The position numbers were made by a program, and so were the translations under genes. Shown in pieces: positions 1 through 8,324 of a stretch of 64,000 bases of DNA. The first letter of the stretch is position 1; each line of letters opens with the position of its first letter. The notes beneath the pieces were generated by a model. The model made no database searches. It was not told the origin of the DNA and saw nothing but the letters and a program-made list of their open reading frames with translations. Location: assembly GCA_015472025.1 (NCBI GenBank), contig BNHL01000001.1:806001-870000 (forward strand), read 5' to 3'. This DNA is from Cytophagales bacterium WSM2-2 (GTDB lineage: Bacteria > Bacteroidota > Bacteroidia > Cytophagales > Cyclobacteriaceae).

Positions 1-211
1 CATTGAACAAAGCCCAATTGAGTGAGTCGGGCCTGTCGCTGGCTTGTTCTACCTCAATGATAATATTGTACTCCTGGTTGGGATCCGGTTTTTCTTCCGC
101 ATAGGGTATATCGTAAATACCTCCGTAATTTTTTATTACCGGGTTGATACGTGTCTGAGAAAATGTAGCTGCTGAGATCAGTAAGGAGAAAAACAAAAGT
201 GTTGGTTTCAT
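1..211 (-). CDS. DsrE-family exported protein, N-terminal part only
   Basis: Only the first 70 codons lie in the window; the gene runs off the left edge. The protein begins with a signal peptide (MKPTLLFFSLLISAATFSQ, cleavage after the SQ), followed by NPVIKNYGGIYDIPYAEE and an acidic beta strand, EYNIIIEVEQ. This N-terminus resembles exported DsrE/DsrF-like (intracellular sulfur oxidation family) proteins of Bacteroidota, which carry a NYGGIY(D/E)IP stretch before the DsrE fold. The conserved part of the fold is outside the window, so the family call rests on recalled similarity. The ATG at 211 is preceded by an A-rich stretch typical for this phylum. Confidence 0.6.
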   Translation of the reverse strand, partial: MKPTLLFFSLLISAATFSQTRINPVIKNYGGIYDIPYAEEKPDPNQEYNIIIEVEQASDRPDSLNWALFN

Positions 212-378
212 ATTTTTCAATTAGGTTACCTTACAAAGATAACCTCAAGGCGAAACTGGTGATACAAGTTTTTTTTAAGGAATAAAGGAACTTTGAATGG
301 TCAACGGCTTGCTCTATTTGTAAAAAATTATACAACTCCGAACTTTTAACAAGGGTTTCGCATTGTTGAATCAAGACT

Positions 379-1215
379 ATGAAACTAAGTACGTTAAATT
401 CCATCACCAGCCCTTTCAAAGCCACGGAGCAAATGCCTGTGCTTTTCCTGGGGCACGGTAGCCCGATGAATGCAATTGAAGAAAATGAATTTGTGAAAGG
501 CTTCCGCGAAATGGAAAAAACCATACCCAAACCGCAGGCTGTTCTTTGTGTTTCGGCACATTGGGAAACCCGCGGCACTTTCGTAACGGCTATGGAGAAA
601 CCAAAAACGATCCACGATTTTGGCGGATTCCCAAAAGAATTGTTTGACGTGCAATATCCAGCACCCGGTAGTCCGGCCCTGGCTGTTGAAACAAAAAACC
701 TGGTAAAGAAAGCAGAGATTGGTTTGGACGACCATCAGTGGGGGCTTGACCACGGAGCCTGGAGCGTAATCAAACATCTTTATCCCAAGGCAGATGTACC
801 CGTTATCCAAATGAGCCTCGATCATTTTCAACCGGCCCAATACCACTATGACTTGGCAAAAGAACTTTCTTCACTTCGAAAAAAAGGTGTGCTCATCATC
901 GGTAGCGGAAATATGGTTCACAACCTCCGGATGGTTGCGTGGGATAAGCTTGAAGCTCCTGGCTTCGCATTCGATTGGGCCATCGAAGCAAATGAGAAAA
1001 TGAAAAAGGATATTCTGAGTGGTGACTACGCCAATTTGATCAACTTTCGTTCACAGGGAAAAGCATTTGACCTTGCCATTCCTACACCTGAACATTATAT
1101 GCCATTGCTCTATGCACTGGCACTTCGTGAAGAAAATGAGAAAGTTTCGATCTTCAATGACCAGCCCGTGGGCGGATCATTGACAATGACTTCTGTTAAG
1201 ATTGAGAAGGTGTAG
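379..1215 (+). CDS. ygiD: 4,5-DOPA extradiol dioxygenase family protein (YgiD/LigB type)
   Basis: This is a 278-residue cytoplasmic class III extradiol ring-cleavage dioxygenase. The family signature LFLGHGSPMNAIEE starts at residue 22. Putative metal ligands are His26 (GHGSP), His61 (SAHWE) and His181 (GNMVHN); the probable catalytic His125 lies in LDHGAWSVIKH. Length and domain order match bacterial YgiD, which opens the ring of catechols such as L-DOPA in vitro; the physiological substrate is unknown. An alternative start is Met19 (433), closer to the E. coli start, so the first 18 residues may be untranslated. The 3' end overlaps the convergent desaturase gene by 20 bases. No neighbouring gene suggests a catechol pathway. 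Confidence 0.9.
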   Translation: MKLSTLNSITSPFKATEQMPVLFLGHGSPMNAIEENEFVKGFREMEKTIPKPQAVLCVSAHWETRGTFVTAMEKPKTIHDFGGFPKELFDVQYPAPGSPALAVETKNLVKKAEIGLDDHQWGLDHGAWSVIKHLYPKADVPVIQMSLDHFQPAQYHYDLAKELSSLRKKGVLIIGSGNMVHNLRMVAWDKLEAPGFAFDWAIEANEKMKKDILSGDYANLINFRSQGKAFDLAIPTPEHYMPLLYALALREENEKVSIFNDQPVGGSLTMTSVKIEKV

Positions 1216-2209
1216 CGAGCACCATGCTTTGCTTCATTTGCCTCATGGTGATCATCCTTCCATTGTCTGCATCCCAGACTTTTAAACGAAGGCAGCGCGA
1301 AATCTCCAGAGGATTCCAGGACGTTGTCGGGACATTGTTTAGTTCCGGCATACTTTCCATGGCTTCTCTAAGACGGTAAAAAGGAATTCGGGAATTCAGG
1401 TGATGGACGTGATGATAGCCGATGTTGCCTGTAAACCAGTGCATGACCGGGTTCATCTTCATCCGACTCGTGGACGTGATCGCTGCCAGATCATAAGCCC
1501 AATCGTGATTTTCACGAAACTGAACCTGTGGGAAATTGTGCTGTGAATAAAAAAGATAGGCCCCAATACTGTAAGAAGTAAAAAAGGGCAAAAACCAGCT
1601 GAGGAAGAAAATCCCGGCACCGAAGTTCCAGGCAATAAAAGAGCCGACTGTAAAATGCAGGATCAACGCAAACAGGGAATCAACATGCTTCTTAGGGCTT
1701 TCAAAAAAAGACTTGAGATTGAGCCAGTAAATGAACAACGTAAAATAACCGAATAGAATCGTGAGCGGGTGTCGGTTGATCAGGTACAAACGTTGCTGGT
1801 TTCGGGAGAGTCGCATAAAACGGTTTTTGCAAATGGTTGGATACGACCCAATACCGCTCAGTGTCAATTTTGAGTTATGATTATGATGATGTTCGTGCGA
1901 TCGTCTCCAGATTGTTTCCGGAGCGAGCATATAGATTCCCACCAGCACCATGATCCCGTGAGCAAGGCCTGAGTTTTGCAAAATAGCCCGGTGCTCGTAG
2001 TCATGATAGATTACAAAAAGCCTCACATATAAAAGGCCGCAAATAATGCTTGTGAAGATTCTGATTGGAAACGGAATCGTTCCAAAAAAAGCCAATGGAA
2101 ATATGGTGATGATTAAAGCCAGCGTGATTATAACTTCTGCCCAGCTACGTGTTCGATTTTCGCAGCTGAACTGTTTGCTATCCGCCAGCAATTGCTTGCC
2201 AGAGCGCAT
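1196..2209 (-). CDS. Membrane fatty acid desaturase
   Basis: This 337-residue integral membrane di-iron desaturase has three histidine boxes: HDYEH at residues 69-73, a His-rich box RSHEHHHNHNS at 103-113, and GYHHVHHLNS at about 265-273. QHNFP near 223 is a further conserved motif of the membrane FADS family. Hydrophobic segments at roughly 24-44, 49-68, 84-97 and 150-215 fit four transmembrane helices with the histidines facing the cytoplasm. It probably inserts a double bond in membrane acyl chains using oxygen and an electron donor not seen here. The start at 2209 is the first in-frame ATG, about 30 bases downstream of a TAACTTTG promoter box. The acyltransferase gene next door is also in lipid metabolism. 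Confidence 0.9.
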   Translation of the reverse strand: MRSGKQLLADSKQFSCENRTRSWAEVIITLALIITIFPLAFFGTIPFPIRIFTSIICGLLYVRLFVIYHDYEHRAILQNSGLAHGIMVLVGIYMLAPETIWRRSHEHHHNHNSKLTLSGIGSYPTICKNRFMRLSRNQQRLYLINRHPLTILFGYFTLFIYWLNLKSFFESPKKHVDSLFALILHFTVGSFIAWNFGAGIFFLSWFLPFFTSYSIGAYLFYSQHNFPQVQFRENHDWAYDLAAITSTSRMKMNPVMHWFTGNIGYHHVHHLNSRIPFYRLREAMESMPELNNVPTTSWNPLEISRCLRLKVWDADNGRMITMRQMKQSMVLATPSQS

Positions 2210-2240
2210 GTAGGAATAAGTTAAGGTATCATTTAACCTT

Positions 2241-2248
2241 CAAAGTTA
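2241..2248 (-). promoter_or_regulatory. Promoter -7 box for the desaturase gene
   Basis: On the minus strand this reads TAACTTTG, an exact match to the Bacteroidota consensus TAnnTTTG. It lies 31 bases before the ATG at 2209. I see no clear TTG upstream element at the usual 17-23 base spacing. Confidence 0.5.
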
Positions 2249-2279
2249 CTGAAAATCAGGCGAATACTCTAAAGGGAAA

Positions 2280-3146
2280 TTACCCATTGCGCTGATATTT
2301 CCACCTACGGTGAGACCACAGCCAGATTACTGGGTTTTGGATGATTTCGCGCTCCAGTCTTTTTGTAAATGCCTCTAAAATCTCCCCCTCTTTGGTCGAA
2401 GCCGGATTTTCGAACATTAATTCAGGAATAAGGTCATAGTAACCTCTCTTTCGCCTTTGGACATTCATATAGACGACCGGGTAGTTAAACTTGACAGCCA
2501 GTTTTTCGGGGCCGTTAAAAACGTTCGTATCCTGGTTCAGAAAAGTAGTCCAGTAAGAATTCGCAGACGAAGCTGCCTGATCAGCAATAAAAGCAGTTGC
2601 CGTTACTTCATTTCTGTGGGCTACCATATCTCGCAAAGTCATGTTCACCGGGACGATCCTCGTTCCGAATTTGGTACGCATCTTCACCATCATATTTTCA
2701 AAATACGGCTGCGATAGCGGGCGGTAAATCACTACAAGCTGGTATTTCATTGCCAATGAAAAACTTGGCCCGGCCCACTCCCAGTTTCCATAATGTCCCA
2801 TCACGATGATAATGCTCTTTTTTTCCTCCCACATTTTATCAAGCCAGTCTGCCTTGTGATATACACATCGCTCACTTGCTTCTTTTTCTGTCATTCGCAT
2901 CGTCTTGAGCGTTTCCAAAGTCAGGTCGCACAGGTACTTGTAATACTCTTTGGCAAGAGAGACAATCTCCTTTTCTGATTTCTCAGGAAATGATTTCCTT
3001 AAATTCTCGAAGACCACTTTCTTCCGGTAGCCAGAAATCCAAAACAAGAAATAAAATACATCAGATAACACATACATCGCCCTGAACGGCAACGATGCGA
3101 TCAAATACAAAACAGGGTAAACCAGGTAAAAGACTACAGCTTGCAT
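2280..3146 (-). CDS. Lysophospholipid/lipid A acyltransferase (LpxL/HtrB-like)
   Basis: This 288-residue protein belongs to the bacterial LpxL/LpxM (HtrB) acyltransferase family, which transfers acyl chains to lipid A precursors or other lipids at the inner membrane. The catalytic H-x4-E motif is MGHYGNWEW (His118, Glu123), and a downstream block (IYRPLSQPYF) follows as in the family. A hydrophobic N-terminus (residues 4-20) anchors it in the membrane. The C-terminus has the typical PVIWLWSHRRWK. I take the ATG at 3146; a TTG two codons earlier is possible, but a consensus promoter box lies there. Bacteroidota usually have one such late acyltransferase, so a role in lipid A maturation is likely but not proven. 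Confidence 0.85.
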   Translation of the reverse strand: MQAVVFYLVYPVLYLIASLPFRAMYVLSDVFYFLFWISGYRKKVVFENLRKSFPEKSEKEIVSLAKEYYKYLCDLTLETLKTMRMTEKEASERCVYHKADWLDKMWEEKKSIIIVMGHYGNWEWAGPSFSLAMKYQLVVIYRPLSQPYFENMMVKMRTKFGTRIVPVNMTLRDMVAHRNEVTATAFIADQAASSANSYWTTFLNQDTNVFNGPEKLAVKFNYPVVYMNVQRRKRGYYDLIPELMFENPASTKEGEILEAFTKRLEREIIQNPVIWLWSHRRWKYQRNG

Positions 3147-3149
3147 GCC

Positions 3150-3183
3150 CAAAATTAGAAAAACACGCCAACACTGATCACAA
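3150..3183 (-). promoter_or_regulatory. Promoter for acyltransferase gene, box 3 nt from ATG
   Basis: On the minus strand the exact box TAATTTTG (3157-3150) is followed by GGC and then the ATG at 3146. A TTG at 3183-3181 lies 23 bases upstream of the box, at the edge of the accepted -33/-7 spacing. The transcription start would fall at or next to the start codon, implying a leaderless mRNA. Confidence 0.5.
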
Positions 3184-4062
3184 ACTTTTCCACAAATACA
3201 ACGTGGCGTAGGCCTCCCATCCCTTATAGCTTTTAAAGATGCGCTTCACATGGTCAAGCGAAGGCTTCTTTTTCATGCCCCTCAGGTTTTTGATGGCATT
3301 GTGAATTCCGGCATCTTCAAGTGGAAAGGCGTTGGGATACCGGAATGTTTTCATCAACGCATAGTTGGCCGTCCAGTTACCGATACCTTTGATCTTCATC
3401 AGTTCTGTTTTAGCTTCTTCAAAGGGCATCTTCCTGAGTTTTTCTTTCGAAACAATATTGGCGGCAAAGGCTTCCCCGATCAGCTTCACATATTTACTCT
3501 TCTGCCTTGAAAATTGAAGGGGGAGTAAATCGTTATCGGTAAGTTGAGACACCACACTGGCTTCGGGGAATAAATAATAGTCCAATGAGTTGTGTGCGAT
3601 GCTGTCACCAAACTGCTGCACAAACCGTTGCTTCAATGTATAAGCAAATTGTAGATTGATCTGTTGGCCTAAAACGGCCCATACAAGCGACTCGAACAAA
3701 TCCGGCTGGCCAATGATACGATAGCCTTTAAATTTCTTTACAAGGTCTTTAAGCAATTCGTCTTTTTGGGCAAGCTTGTAAAAGGGTTTTAAATCCGTCT
3801 CTAAATCAAACCACTCCTTGATATACGCAATGACCTCTTTCTTCGCAAAGGCAGGATCAACATTAAGAAATTCTAATTCCAGTTTTTCACCTGCCGGTGC
3901 AATCCTAAAAATCACAGGCCGTCCATTAACCGTTAATGCCTTGAATATATTATCTCCATCAATTTGATGTAGAACTTCACGTGGTGAACGTTTCAGGAAT
4001 GAAAGGCAAAGCTCGTAAGAAAAATTTTCTGGTAGTATGATAAATTCCTTAGCCAATTCCAT
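3178..4062 (-). CDS. alkA: DNA-3-methyladenine glycosylase II (AlkA-like)
   Basis: This base excision repair glycosylase removes alkylated purines. From the ATG at 4062 it is 294 residues. The N-terminal 100 residues form an AlkA N-like beta domain; then come VWAVLGQQINLQFAY, the helix-hairpin-helix MKIKGIGNWTANYALM and the downstream block AFPLEDAGIHNAI, whose Asp is the catalytic residue of the HhH-GPD superfamily. The longer reading from 4140 would add 26 residues that do not look like the family and would overlap the divergent gene. It is divergent from a 2OG oxygenase and a mini Ada domain gene, so all three probably serve alkylation damage repair. Confidence 0.9.
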   Translation of the reverse strand: MELAKEFIILPENFSYELCLSFLKRSPREVLHQIDGDNIFKALTVNGRPVIFRIAPAGEKLELEFLNVDPAFAKKEVIAYIKEWFDLETDLKPFYKLAQKDELLKDLVKKFKGYRIIGQPDLFESLVWAVLGQQINLQFAYTLKQRFVQQFGDSIAHNSLDYYLFPEASVVSQLTDNDLLPLQFSRQKSKYVKLIGEAFAANIVSKEKLRKMPFEEAKTELMKIKGIGNWTANYALMKTFRYPNAFPLEDAGIHNAIKNLRGMKKKPSLDHVKRIFKSYKGWEAYATLYLWKSL

Positions 4063-4184
4063 AACGCATTTCTTTTTCGGAGCGAAAGTCGCGATGTTTT
4101 TGTCACTTCTCAAAGAAATTGACAGAAGAAAAATCAGCAAGGATCGGGTTGATGAATTTCTTCATTCGAGACAATCTTGCAGAT

Positions 4185-4880
4185 ATGAAAAACATAAGCT
4201 CCATTTCCTGGCAGGAAGTGACTACTAATCTCAACGAAAAAGGATTTGCGCACATTCCGGGATTATTGTCTCCAGAAGAATGTGACCTGCTGATTGCTTC
4301 ATACTCTCAGTCCATTTACCGCAGTGTGATCAACATGCAACGCTATCGTTTCGGTAGTGGTGAATACAAATACTTCAGCTATCCCCTACCTTCTCTGGTA
4401 CAGTCGTTGCGTGAACAAATCTACCCTCAGTTGGCAACCATCGCCAATTCATGGTCGCAGTTGCTGGGGTTGGAAAATAAGTTTCCTTCTTCACACTCCG
4501 AGTTCATTTTGCATTGTAACAGTCATCAACAGGAAAGGCCTACACCTTTGATTCTGCACTATCAGAAAGGAGGATTTAATACACTTCACCAGGACTTGTA
4601 CGGAGATGTCTACTTCCCTTTTCAGGTGGTAATCGTGTTGTCACAAAAAGGCCGTGACTACGAAGGCGGTGAGTTAATTATGACAGAGCAACTTCCGCGA
4701 GCACAGTCTAAAGCCAACGTACTCACTCCGGGGCAAGGTGATGCCATTGTCTTCACTACGAATTTTCGTCCGGTGAAAGGAACAAGAGGTTATTACCGGT
4801 CACGGATGAAGCATGGCGTGAGCGAAGTGATTTCAGGTGAGCGTTATGCGCTGGGCATTATTTTCCATGATGCCAGTTAA
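4185..4880 (+). CDS. 2-oxoglutarate/Fe(II)-dependent oxygenase
   Basis: From the ATG at 4185 the protein has 231 residues and a double-stranded beta-helix oxygenase core. The iron ligands are readable as H135-x-D137 (TLHQDLYG) and His210 (RSRMKHGVSE); Arg220 (SGERYALG) is placed to bind 2-oxoglutarate. The block LILHYQKGGF before HxD is typical of prolyl hydroxylase-like 2OG oxygenases. Upstream in-frame starts at 4119 and 4152 exist, but the A-rich context of 4185 and similarity beginning with the SWQEV stretch favour the short form. The next gene is an Ada-like domain 17 bases downstream and alkA is divergent, so an oxidative dealkylation role is plausible, though it is not a classical AlkB. 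Confidence 0.85.
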   Translation: MKNISSISWQEVTTNLNEKGFAHIPGLLSPEECDLLIASYSQSIYRSVINMQRYRFGSGEYKYFSYPLPSLVQSLREQIYPQLATIANSWSQLLGLENKFPSSHSEFILHCNSHQQERPTPLILHYQKGGFNTLHQDLYGDVYFPFQVVIVLSQKGRDYEGGELIMTEQLPRAQSKANVLTPGQGDAIVFTTNFRPVKGTRGYYRSRMKHGVSEVISGERYALGIIFHDAS

Positions 4881-4897
4881 CCAATATATTTCATCTC

Positions 4898-5143
4898 ATG
4901 TTGAAACATTCAGAAATTCAGGGTTCCATCGCAAGGTTCATTCGCAATGGTAAAATTCAACTGGCGGGAAACAGACGTCTGAAAATATATGGCAGGCTTA
5001 ACTGCTGGTCAGGCAAACGCATGAAGAAAGAAAACAGAGTCTTCTTCGAGACAGAAGAAGAAGCAATTCGATTGGGATACAGGTCATGCAAACATTGCAT
5101 GAAACACAGTTCGAGCGTCCGTTCCCGAACATCACTAGGTTAA
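4898..5143 (+). CDS. Mini Ada-type metal-binding domain protein
   Basis: This 81-residue protein consists only of an Ada N-terminal-like zinc domain. Cys36 (RLNCWSGKRM) corresponds to the methyl-accepting Cys of E. coli Ada (Cys38), and Cys64/Cys67 (YRSCKHCMKH) to its second zinc pair. The fourth ligand of Ada (Cys42) falls at Lys40, so the canonical four-Cys site is incomplete. There is no helix-turn-helix AraC domain and no O6-methylguanine methyltransferase domain. It sits 17 bases behind the 2OG oxygenase gene, almost certainly in one transcript. It may repair methylphosphotriesters or act as an alkylation sensor; both are inference. The phrase SGKRMKKENRVFF is shared with small Bacteroidota proteins annotated as Ada metal-binding domain proteins. 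Confidence 0.8.
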   Translation: MLKHSEIQGSIARFIRNGKIQLAGNRRLKIYGRLNCWSGKRMKKENRVFFETEEEAIRLGYRSCKHCMKHSSSVRSRTSLG

Positions 5144-5193
5144 TTCCGGACAAACTAGTTTCATACTATTGCTTAAATAGTTGATTTTTAGCG

Positions 5194-5209
5194 TTGGCAC
5201 GAGGCTTGT
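5194..5209 (+). promoter_or_regulatory. Sigma-54-like promoter of ABC permease gene
   Basis: TTGGCACGAGGCTTGT closely matches the sigma-54 consensus TGGCACG-N4-TTGC, with a perfect -24 element and one mismatch in the -12 element (TTGT for TTGC). It lies 55 bases before the ATG of the permease at 5265, in the only intergenic gap of this region. No enhancer-binding activator gene is in the window. Confidence 0.6.
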
Positions 5210-5229
5210 CAAAGGTTAAAACTTTTGAC
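5208..5229. repeat. 22-bp near-perfect palindrome over the start region of the ABC permease promoter
   Basis: The two arms read GTCAAAGGTT and AACTTTTGAC around a central AA; ten of eleven position pairs are complementary, and the only mismatch is at the seventh base of each arm. It begins inside the -12 element and covers the expected transcription start. This placement suits an operator for a dimeric repressor, or a 5' hairpin in the RNA. Confidence 0.5.
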
Positions 5230-5264
5230 AGTGTATATCCGTCTTAGCGACAACCGCAATTCTT

Positions 5265-7673
5265 ATGCTTAAAAACTATCTGAAGACTTCTTTCCGTAAC
5301 CTCTGGCGCGAAAAAAATAAAACTGCGATCAATATTCTCGGCCTCACGATCGGTGTGGCTGCGAGTCTGACGCTTTTCCTGATCATACGGCATCACAATA
5401 GTTTTGATACCTACCACACAAATAGAGACCGGATTTATCGAGTCATCGTCATGTCAGATGGCAATAATGGAAAAGACTATGGAAATGGAATACCCAATCC
5501 ATTGCCAGAAGCATTCCGCAGCGACTTTGCAGAAATGGACGAAGTGACTTTCACCTCGTACAGAGCGGGCGCGATGATTACAATTCCACAAGCTGCTGGT
5601 GAACCCAAGCGGTACGAGGAGTCGCGCGGTGTCACTTTCGCTCAACCCAATTTTTTCAAAATCTTTGATCGTAAAATTCTAACTGGGAGCGCTGAAAAAG
5701 GTCTTGATGATCCTAATGAAGCCATTATTTCACAGGCGTTTGCCAAAAAATATTTCGGCAAAGCAGATGCTATCGGTGAGGTACTGGAGTATGACAACAT
5801 ACAGTACAAGGTTGCCGCGATTATGGAAGACACGCCCAACAACACCGATTTTCCTTTTGAGGTCATGCTCTCCTACATCACTAAAAAGAAGGATTTTGAA
5901 TCACGGGGCTGGCACAGTATCTGGAGCGATGAGCAATGCTATTTGACTTTGAAAGAAGGAACAACCCCAGCTTCAGTAGATGGCAAAATGCCTGGGTTCG
6001 TCAAAAAATACCTGGGTGATGACAACCAAGCCAATGAGACTTTCGGGCTTCAGCCACTGAGCTCCATTCACTTTGATAATCGTTTCAGCAACTACAATTA
6101 TAATGTGGTTAGTAAATCGAACTTAATAACGCTTACTGCCGTGGCCATTTTCCTGATTGTCAGTGCATGCATCAATTTCATCAACCTCTCGACAGCCGAA
6201 GCGATCAAACGTTCCAAGGAAGTGGGTATTCGTAAAACGTTGGGGAGCTCACGCAGACAATTGATTTTTCAATTCTTAGGTGAAGCCTCAATGGTCACTG
6301 TTTTTTCTGTGGGGCTTGCTTTGATCCTTACCATTTCTACTCTGGGATTCCTAAATGCTTTTTTGGATCTGAAACTTTCATTGCAACTCACTGATCCAAC
6401 CATAGCGCTTTTCATTTTTGGACTTACACTGATCGTTTCTGTTTTGTCAGGCTTATATCCTGCCATCGTGGTTTCCGGTTTTCAACCTGCCTCAGCTTTG
6501 AAAAATAAAATCAGCAGCAGAAATTCTTCAGGGTTCATTTTACGGAGAGGATTGGTCATCACCCAATTCATCATTTCGCAGACATTGATCATTGGTACTA
6601 TTGTGCTGATTGCCCAAATGAAATACTTCAGCAATAAGGATCTTGGCTTTCGGAAGGACGCAATTATTACAGTTCCGGTGCCAGTGAGTGAGGAACCTGC
6701 GTTGAAAGATAGCTCTAAAGTAAGCCGGATGAGAACGCTCCGCAGTGAGATTCTCCGATTGAAAGGAGTCGAAATGGCTAGCTTAAATAATGCAGCACCC
6801 TCATCGGGTTCAGTCATGGGCACTCGCTTTACGATTGAAGGAAACGAAACTTCCTTTGAGACACAGATAAAAGCCATCGATAGCGGCTATGTTCCGCTGT
6901 ACGGACTGAAAATCATAACTGGAAAAAATATACTGGACTATGATACCGCGCGAGGATTCCTGGTGAATGAAAAACTGGCGGCCATCGCTGGATACAAAAA
7001 CCCGCAAGACATTGTAGGGAAAATAATCCGCATGTGGGGAAAGCGCCTCCCGGTGGTCGGGGTTGTTAATGATTTTCACACGGTCTCATTGCACGATCAG
7101 ATTGAGCCAACCATACTCTTAAACCGTATTCGCAACTATCGAATGCTTGCAGTGAAAATTTCTCCCTCGAACATGCAGGAGACCATAAAGGAAATTCAGG
7201 CTAAGTGGGAAACCCTTTATCCTGATTTTATTTATTCTTATGAATTCGTTGATGAATCCATTCGTGAATTTTATGAGAATGAGCAACGGACATCAACGTT
7301 ACTGACTGTCTTCACATCATTAGCAATCTTCATTGGTTGCCTCGGTTTGTTCGGACTGGCATCTTTTATGGCTAATCAAAAAACCAAAGAAATAGGGGTG
7401 CGTAAAGTCATGGGAGCCAGTGTACAAAGCATCATCCTGCTTTTCTCAAGAGAATTTGTTGTGCTCATCGCCATCGGATTCGTGATTGCCGCCCCGGTTG
7501 CCTGGTATTTCTCCAATCAATGGCTGGACCAGTTTGCTTACAAGATCACAGTAGGCCCCATTGTTTTTGTTGCAGGATTGGCCGCTACGTTCCTGGTCGC
7601 GATGCTCACGGTAGGCTATCGTTCATTCAGGGCCGCCTCTGCAAACCCAGTGGATTCTTTGAAGTACGAATAG
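5265..7673 (+). CDS. ABC transporter permease, MacB/FtsX type, with duplicated halves
   Basis: This 802-residue inner membrane protein has two repeated units, each a periplasmic MacB-PCD-like domain followed by an FtsX domain. An N-terminal helix (about 20-40) leads into the first periplasmic region (about 45-285), then three helices with RSKEVGIRKTLGSS near 318. A second periplasmic region follows (about 455-680), then three C-terminal helices with KTKEIGVRKVMGAS near 706. The E-(V/I)-G-(I/V)-R-K loops are the coupling motifs that contact the ATPase. No ATPase or membrane-fusion gene is adjacent, so the ATP-binding partner is encoded elsewhere. Such large permeases occur in many copies in Cytophagales and are related to lipoprotein, peptide or drug export by mechanotransmission. 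A sigma-54-like promoter precedes it. Confidence 0.88.
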   Translation: MLKNYLKTSFRNLWREKNKTAINILGLTIGVAASLTLFLIIRHHNSFDTYHTNRDRIYRVIVMSDGNNGKDYGNGIPNPLPEAFRSDFAEMDEVTFTSYRAGAMITIPQAAGEPKRYEESRGVTFAQPNFFKIFDRKILTGSAEKGLDDPNEAIISQAFAKKYFGKADAIGEVLEYDNIQYKVAAIMEDTPNNTDFPFEVMLSYITKKKDFESRGWHSIWSDEQCYLTLKEGTTPASVDGKMPGFVKKYLGDDNQANETFGLQPLSSIHFDNRFSNYNYNVVSKSNLITLTAVAIFLIVSACINFINLSTAEAIKRSKEVGIRKTLGSSRRQLIFQFLGEASMVTVFSVGLALILTISTLGFLNAFLDLKLSLQLTDPTIALFIFGLTLIVSVLSGLYPAIVVSGFQPASALKNKISSRNSSGFILRRGLVITQFIISQTLIIGTIVLIAQMKYFSNKDLGFRKDAIITVPVPVSEEPALKDSSKVSRMRTLRSEILRLKGVEMASLNNAAPSSGSVMGTRFTIEGNETSFETQIKAIDSGYVPLYGLKIITGKNILDYDTARGFLVNEKLAAIAGYKNPQDIVGKIIRMWGKRLPVVGVVNDFHTVSLHDQIEPTILLNRIRNYRMLAVKISPSNMQETIKEIQAKWETLYPDFIYSYEFVDESIREFYENEQRTSTLLTVFTSLAIFIGCLGLFGLASFMANQKTKEIGVRKVMGASVQSIILLFSREFVVLIAIGFVIAAPVAWYFSNQWLDQFAYKITVGPIVFVAGLAATFLVAMLTVGYRSFRAASANPVDSLKYE

Positions 7674-7798
7674 GAGCGCCTTCATCTCAAATATCGGTCA
7701 AAGCCTTTTGCAAGCTAAAAGTAATGAGTTAGATTTATAACTATTACAGCGCTTGGGTCTCTGTACTATTGCGGCTGAATGGCTTTAACCTCAACCCT

Positions 7799-8317
7799 AT
7801 GAACCTCAGGAGAATCTTGTCTTTTTCTCTATTGGTCGCTTGCTCCTTATTTCTATTCGACTGCACGGATAACAATATCGAAGGTACTTCAAGCGCTACA
7901 GTCGGTTTTAAAATCACGAAGACCAAATCATCTAACAGTACAATCAATACTGGTTGTTATTCTTCGTCTCTGAGCAAGTACGGCACCAATTTTACAGTCA
8001 CATTGGAGTACACTGGCACCCAGAAAATCACAGGCATCTCTGCTGCCTATGTATTTTCGAATGGCGCCTCAGGAAATTCTACCATAACAGCCGGGTCTGG
8101 TTACTACGACTACAATTTCGGTTCTTCGTCTTCCGGAACATTCCGTGGTACATCCGCTAGCGGAGCATATGTAGAGATTTATCCTTGTATCATTTTTGGC
8201 GCCACCACTTCCATAACCTATACCTACACGATTACGACCAGTACTGGCCAGTCAGGCTCCTCCAGCCAAACGTTTACTTCATCCGTCACCCTTACCAAGC
8301 CGGCAGGCGCAAATTGA
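7799..8317 (+). CDS. Ser/Thr-rich lipoprotein of unknown function
   Basis: From the ATG at 7799 the product is 172 residues. Its signal peptide (MNLRRILSFSLLVACSLFLF) ends at a Cys in LFDCTDN, read as a lipoprotein signal although the lipobox is imperfect (Asp at -1). The mature part is rich in Ser, Thr, Gly and Tyr and looks all-beta; two cysteines (NTGCYSS and YPCIIF) could pair. No known domain was recognised. It ends 7 bases before a gene for a probable outer membrane barrel, so the two are likely co-expressed surface partners. An upstream TTG at 7769 is an unlikely start. Confidence 0.6.
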   Translation: MNLRRILSFSLLVACSLFLFDCTDNNIEGTSSATVGFKITKTKSSNSTINTGCYSSSLSKYGTNFTVTLEYTGTQKITGISAAYVFSNGASGNSTITAGSGYYDYNFGSSSSGTFRGTSASGAYVEIYPCIIFGATTSITYTYTITTSTGQSGSSSQTFTSSVTLTKPAGAN

Positions 8318-8324
8318 AACCAGT

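Noticed and set aside
394-846. 150-codon minus-strand frame inside the YgiD gene
   Set aside because: Overlaps a complete dioxygenase with intact active-site residues; a frame shadow.
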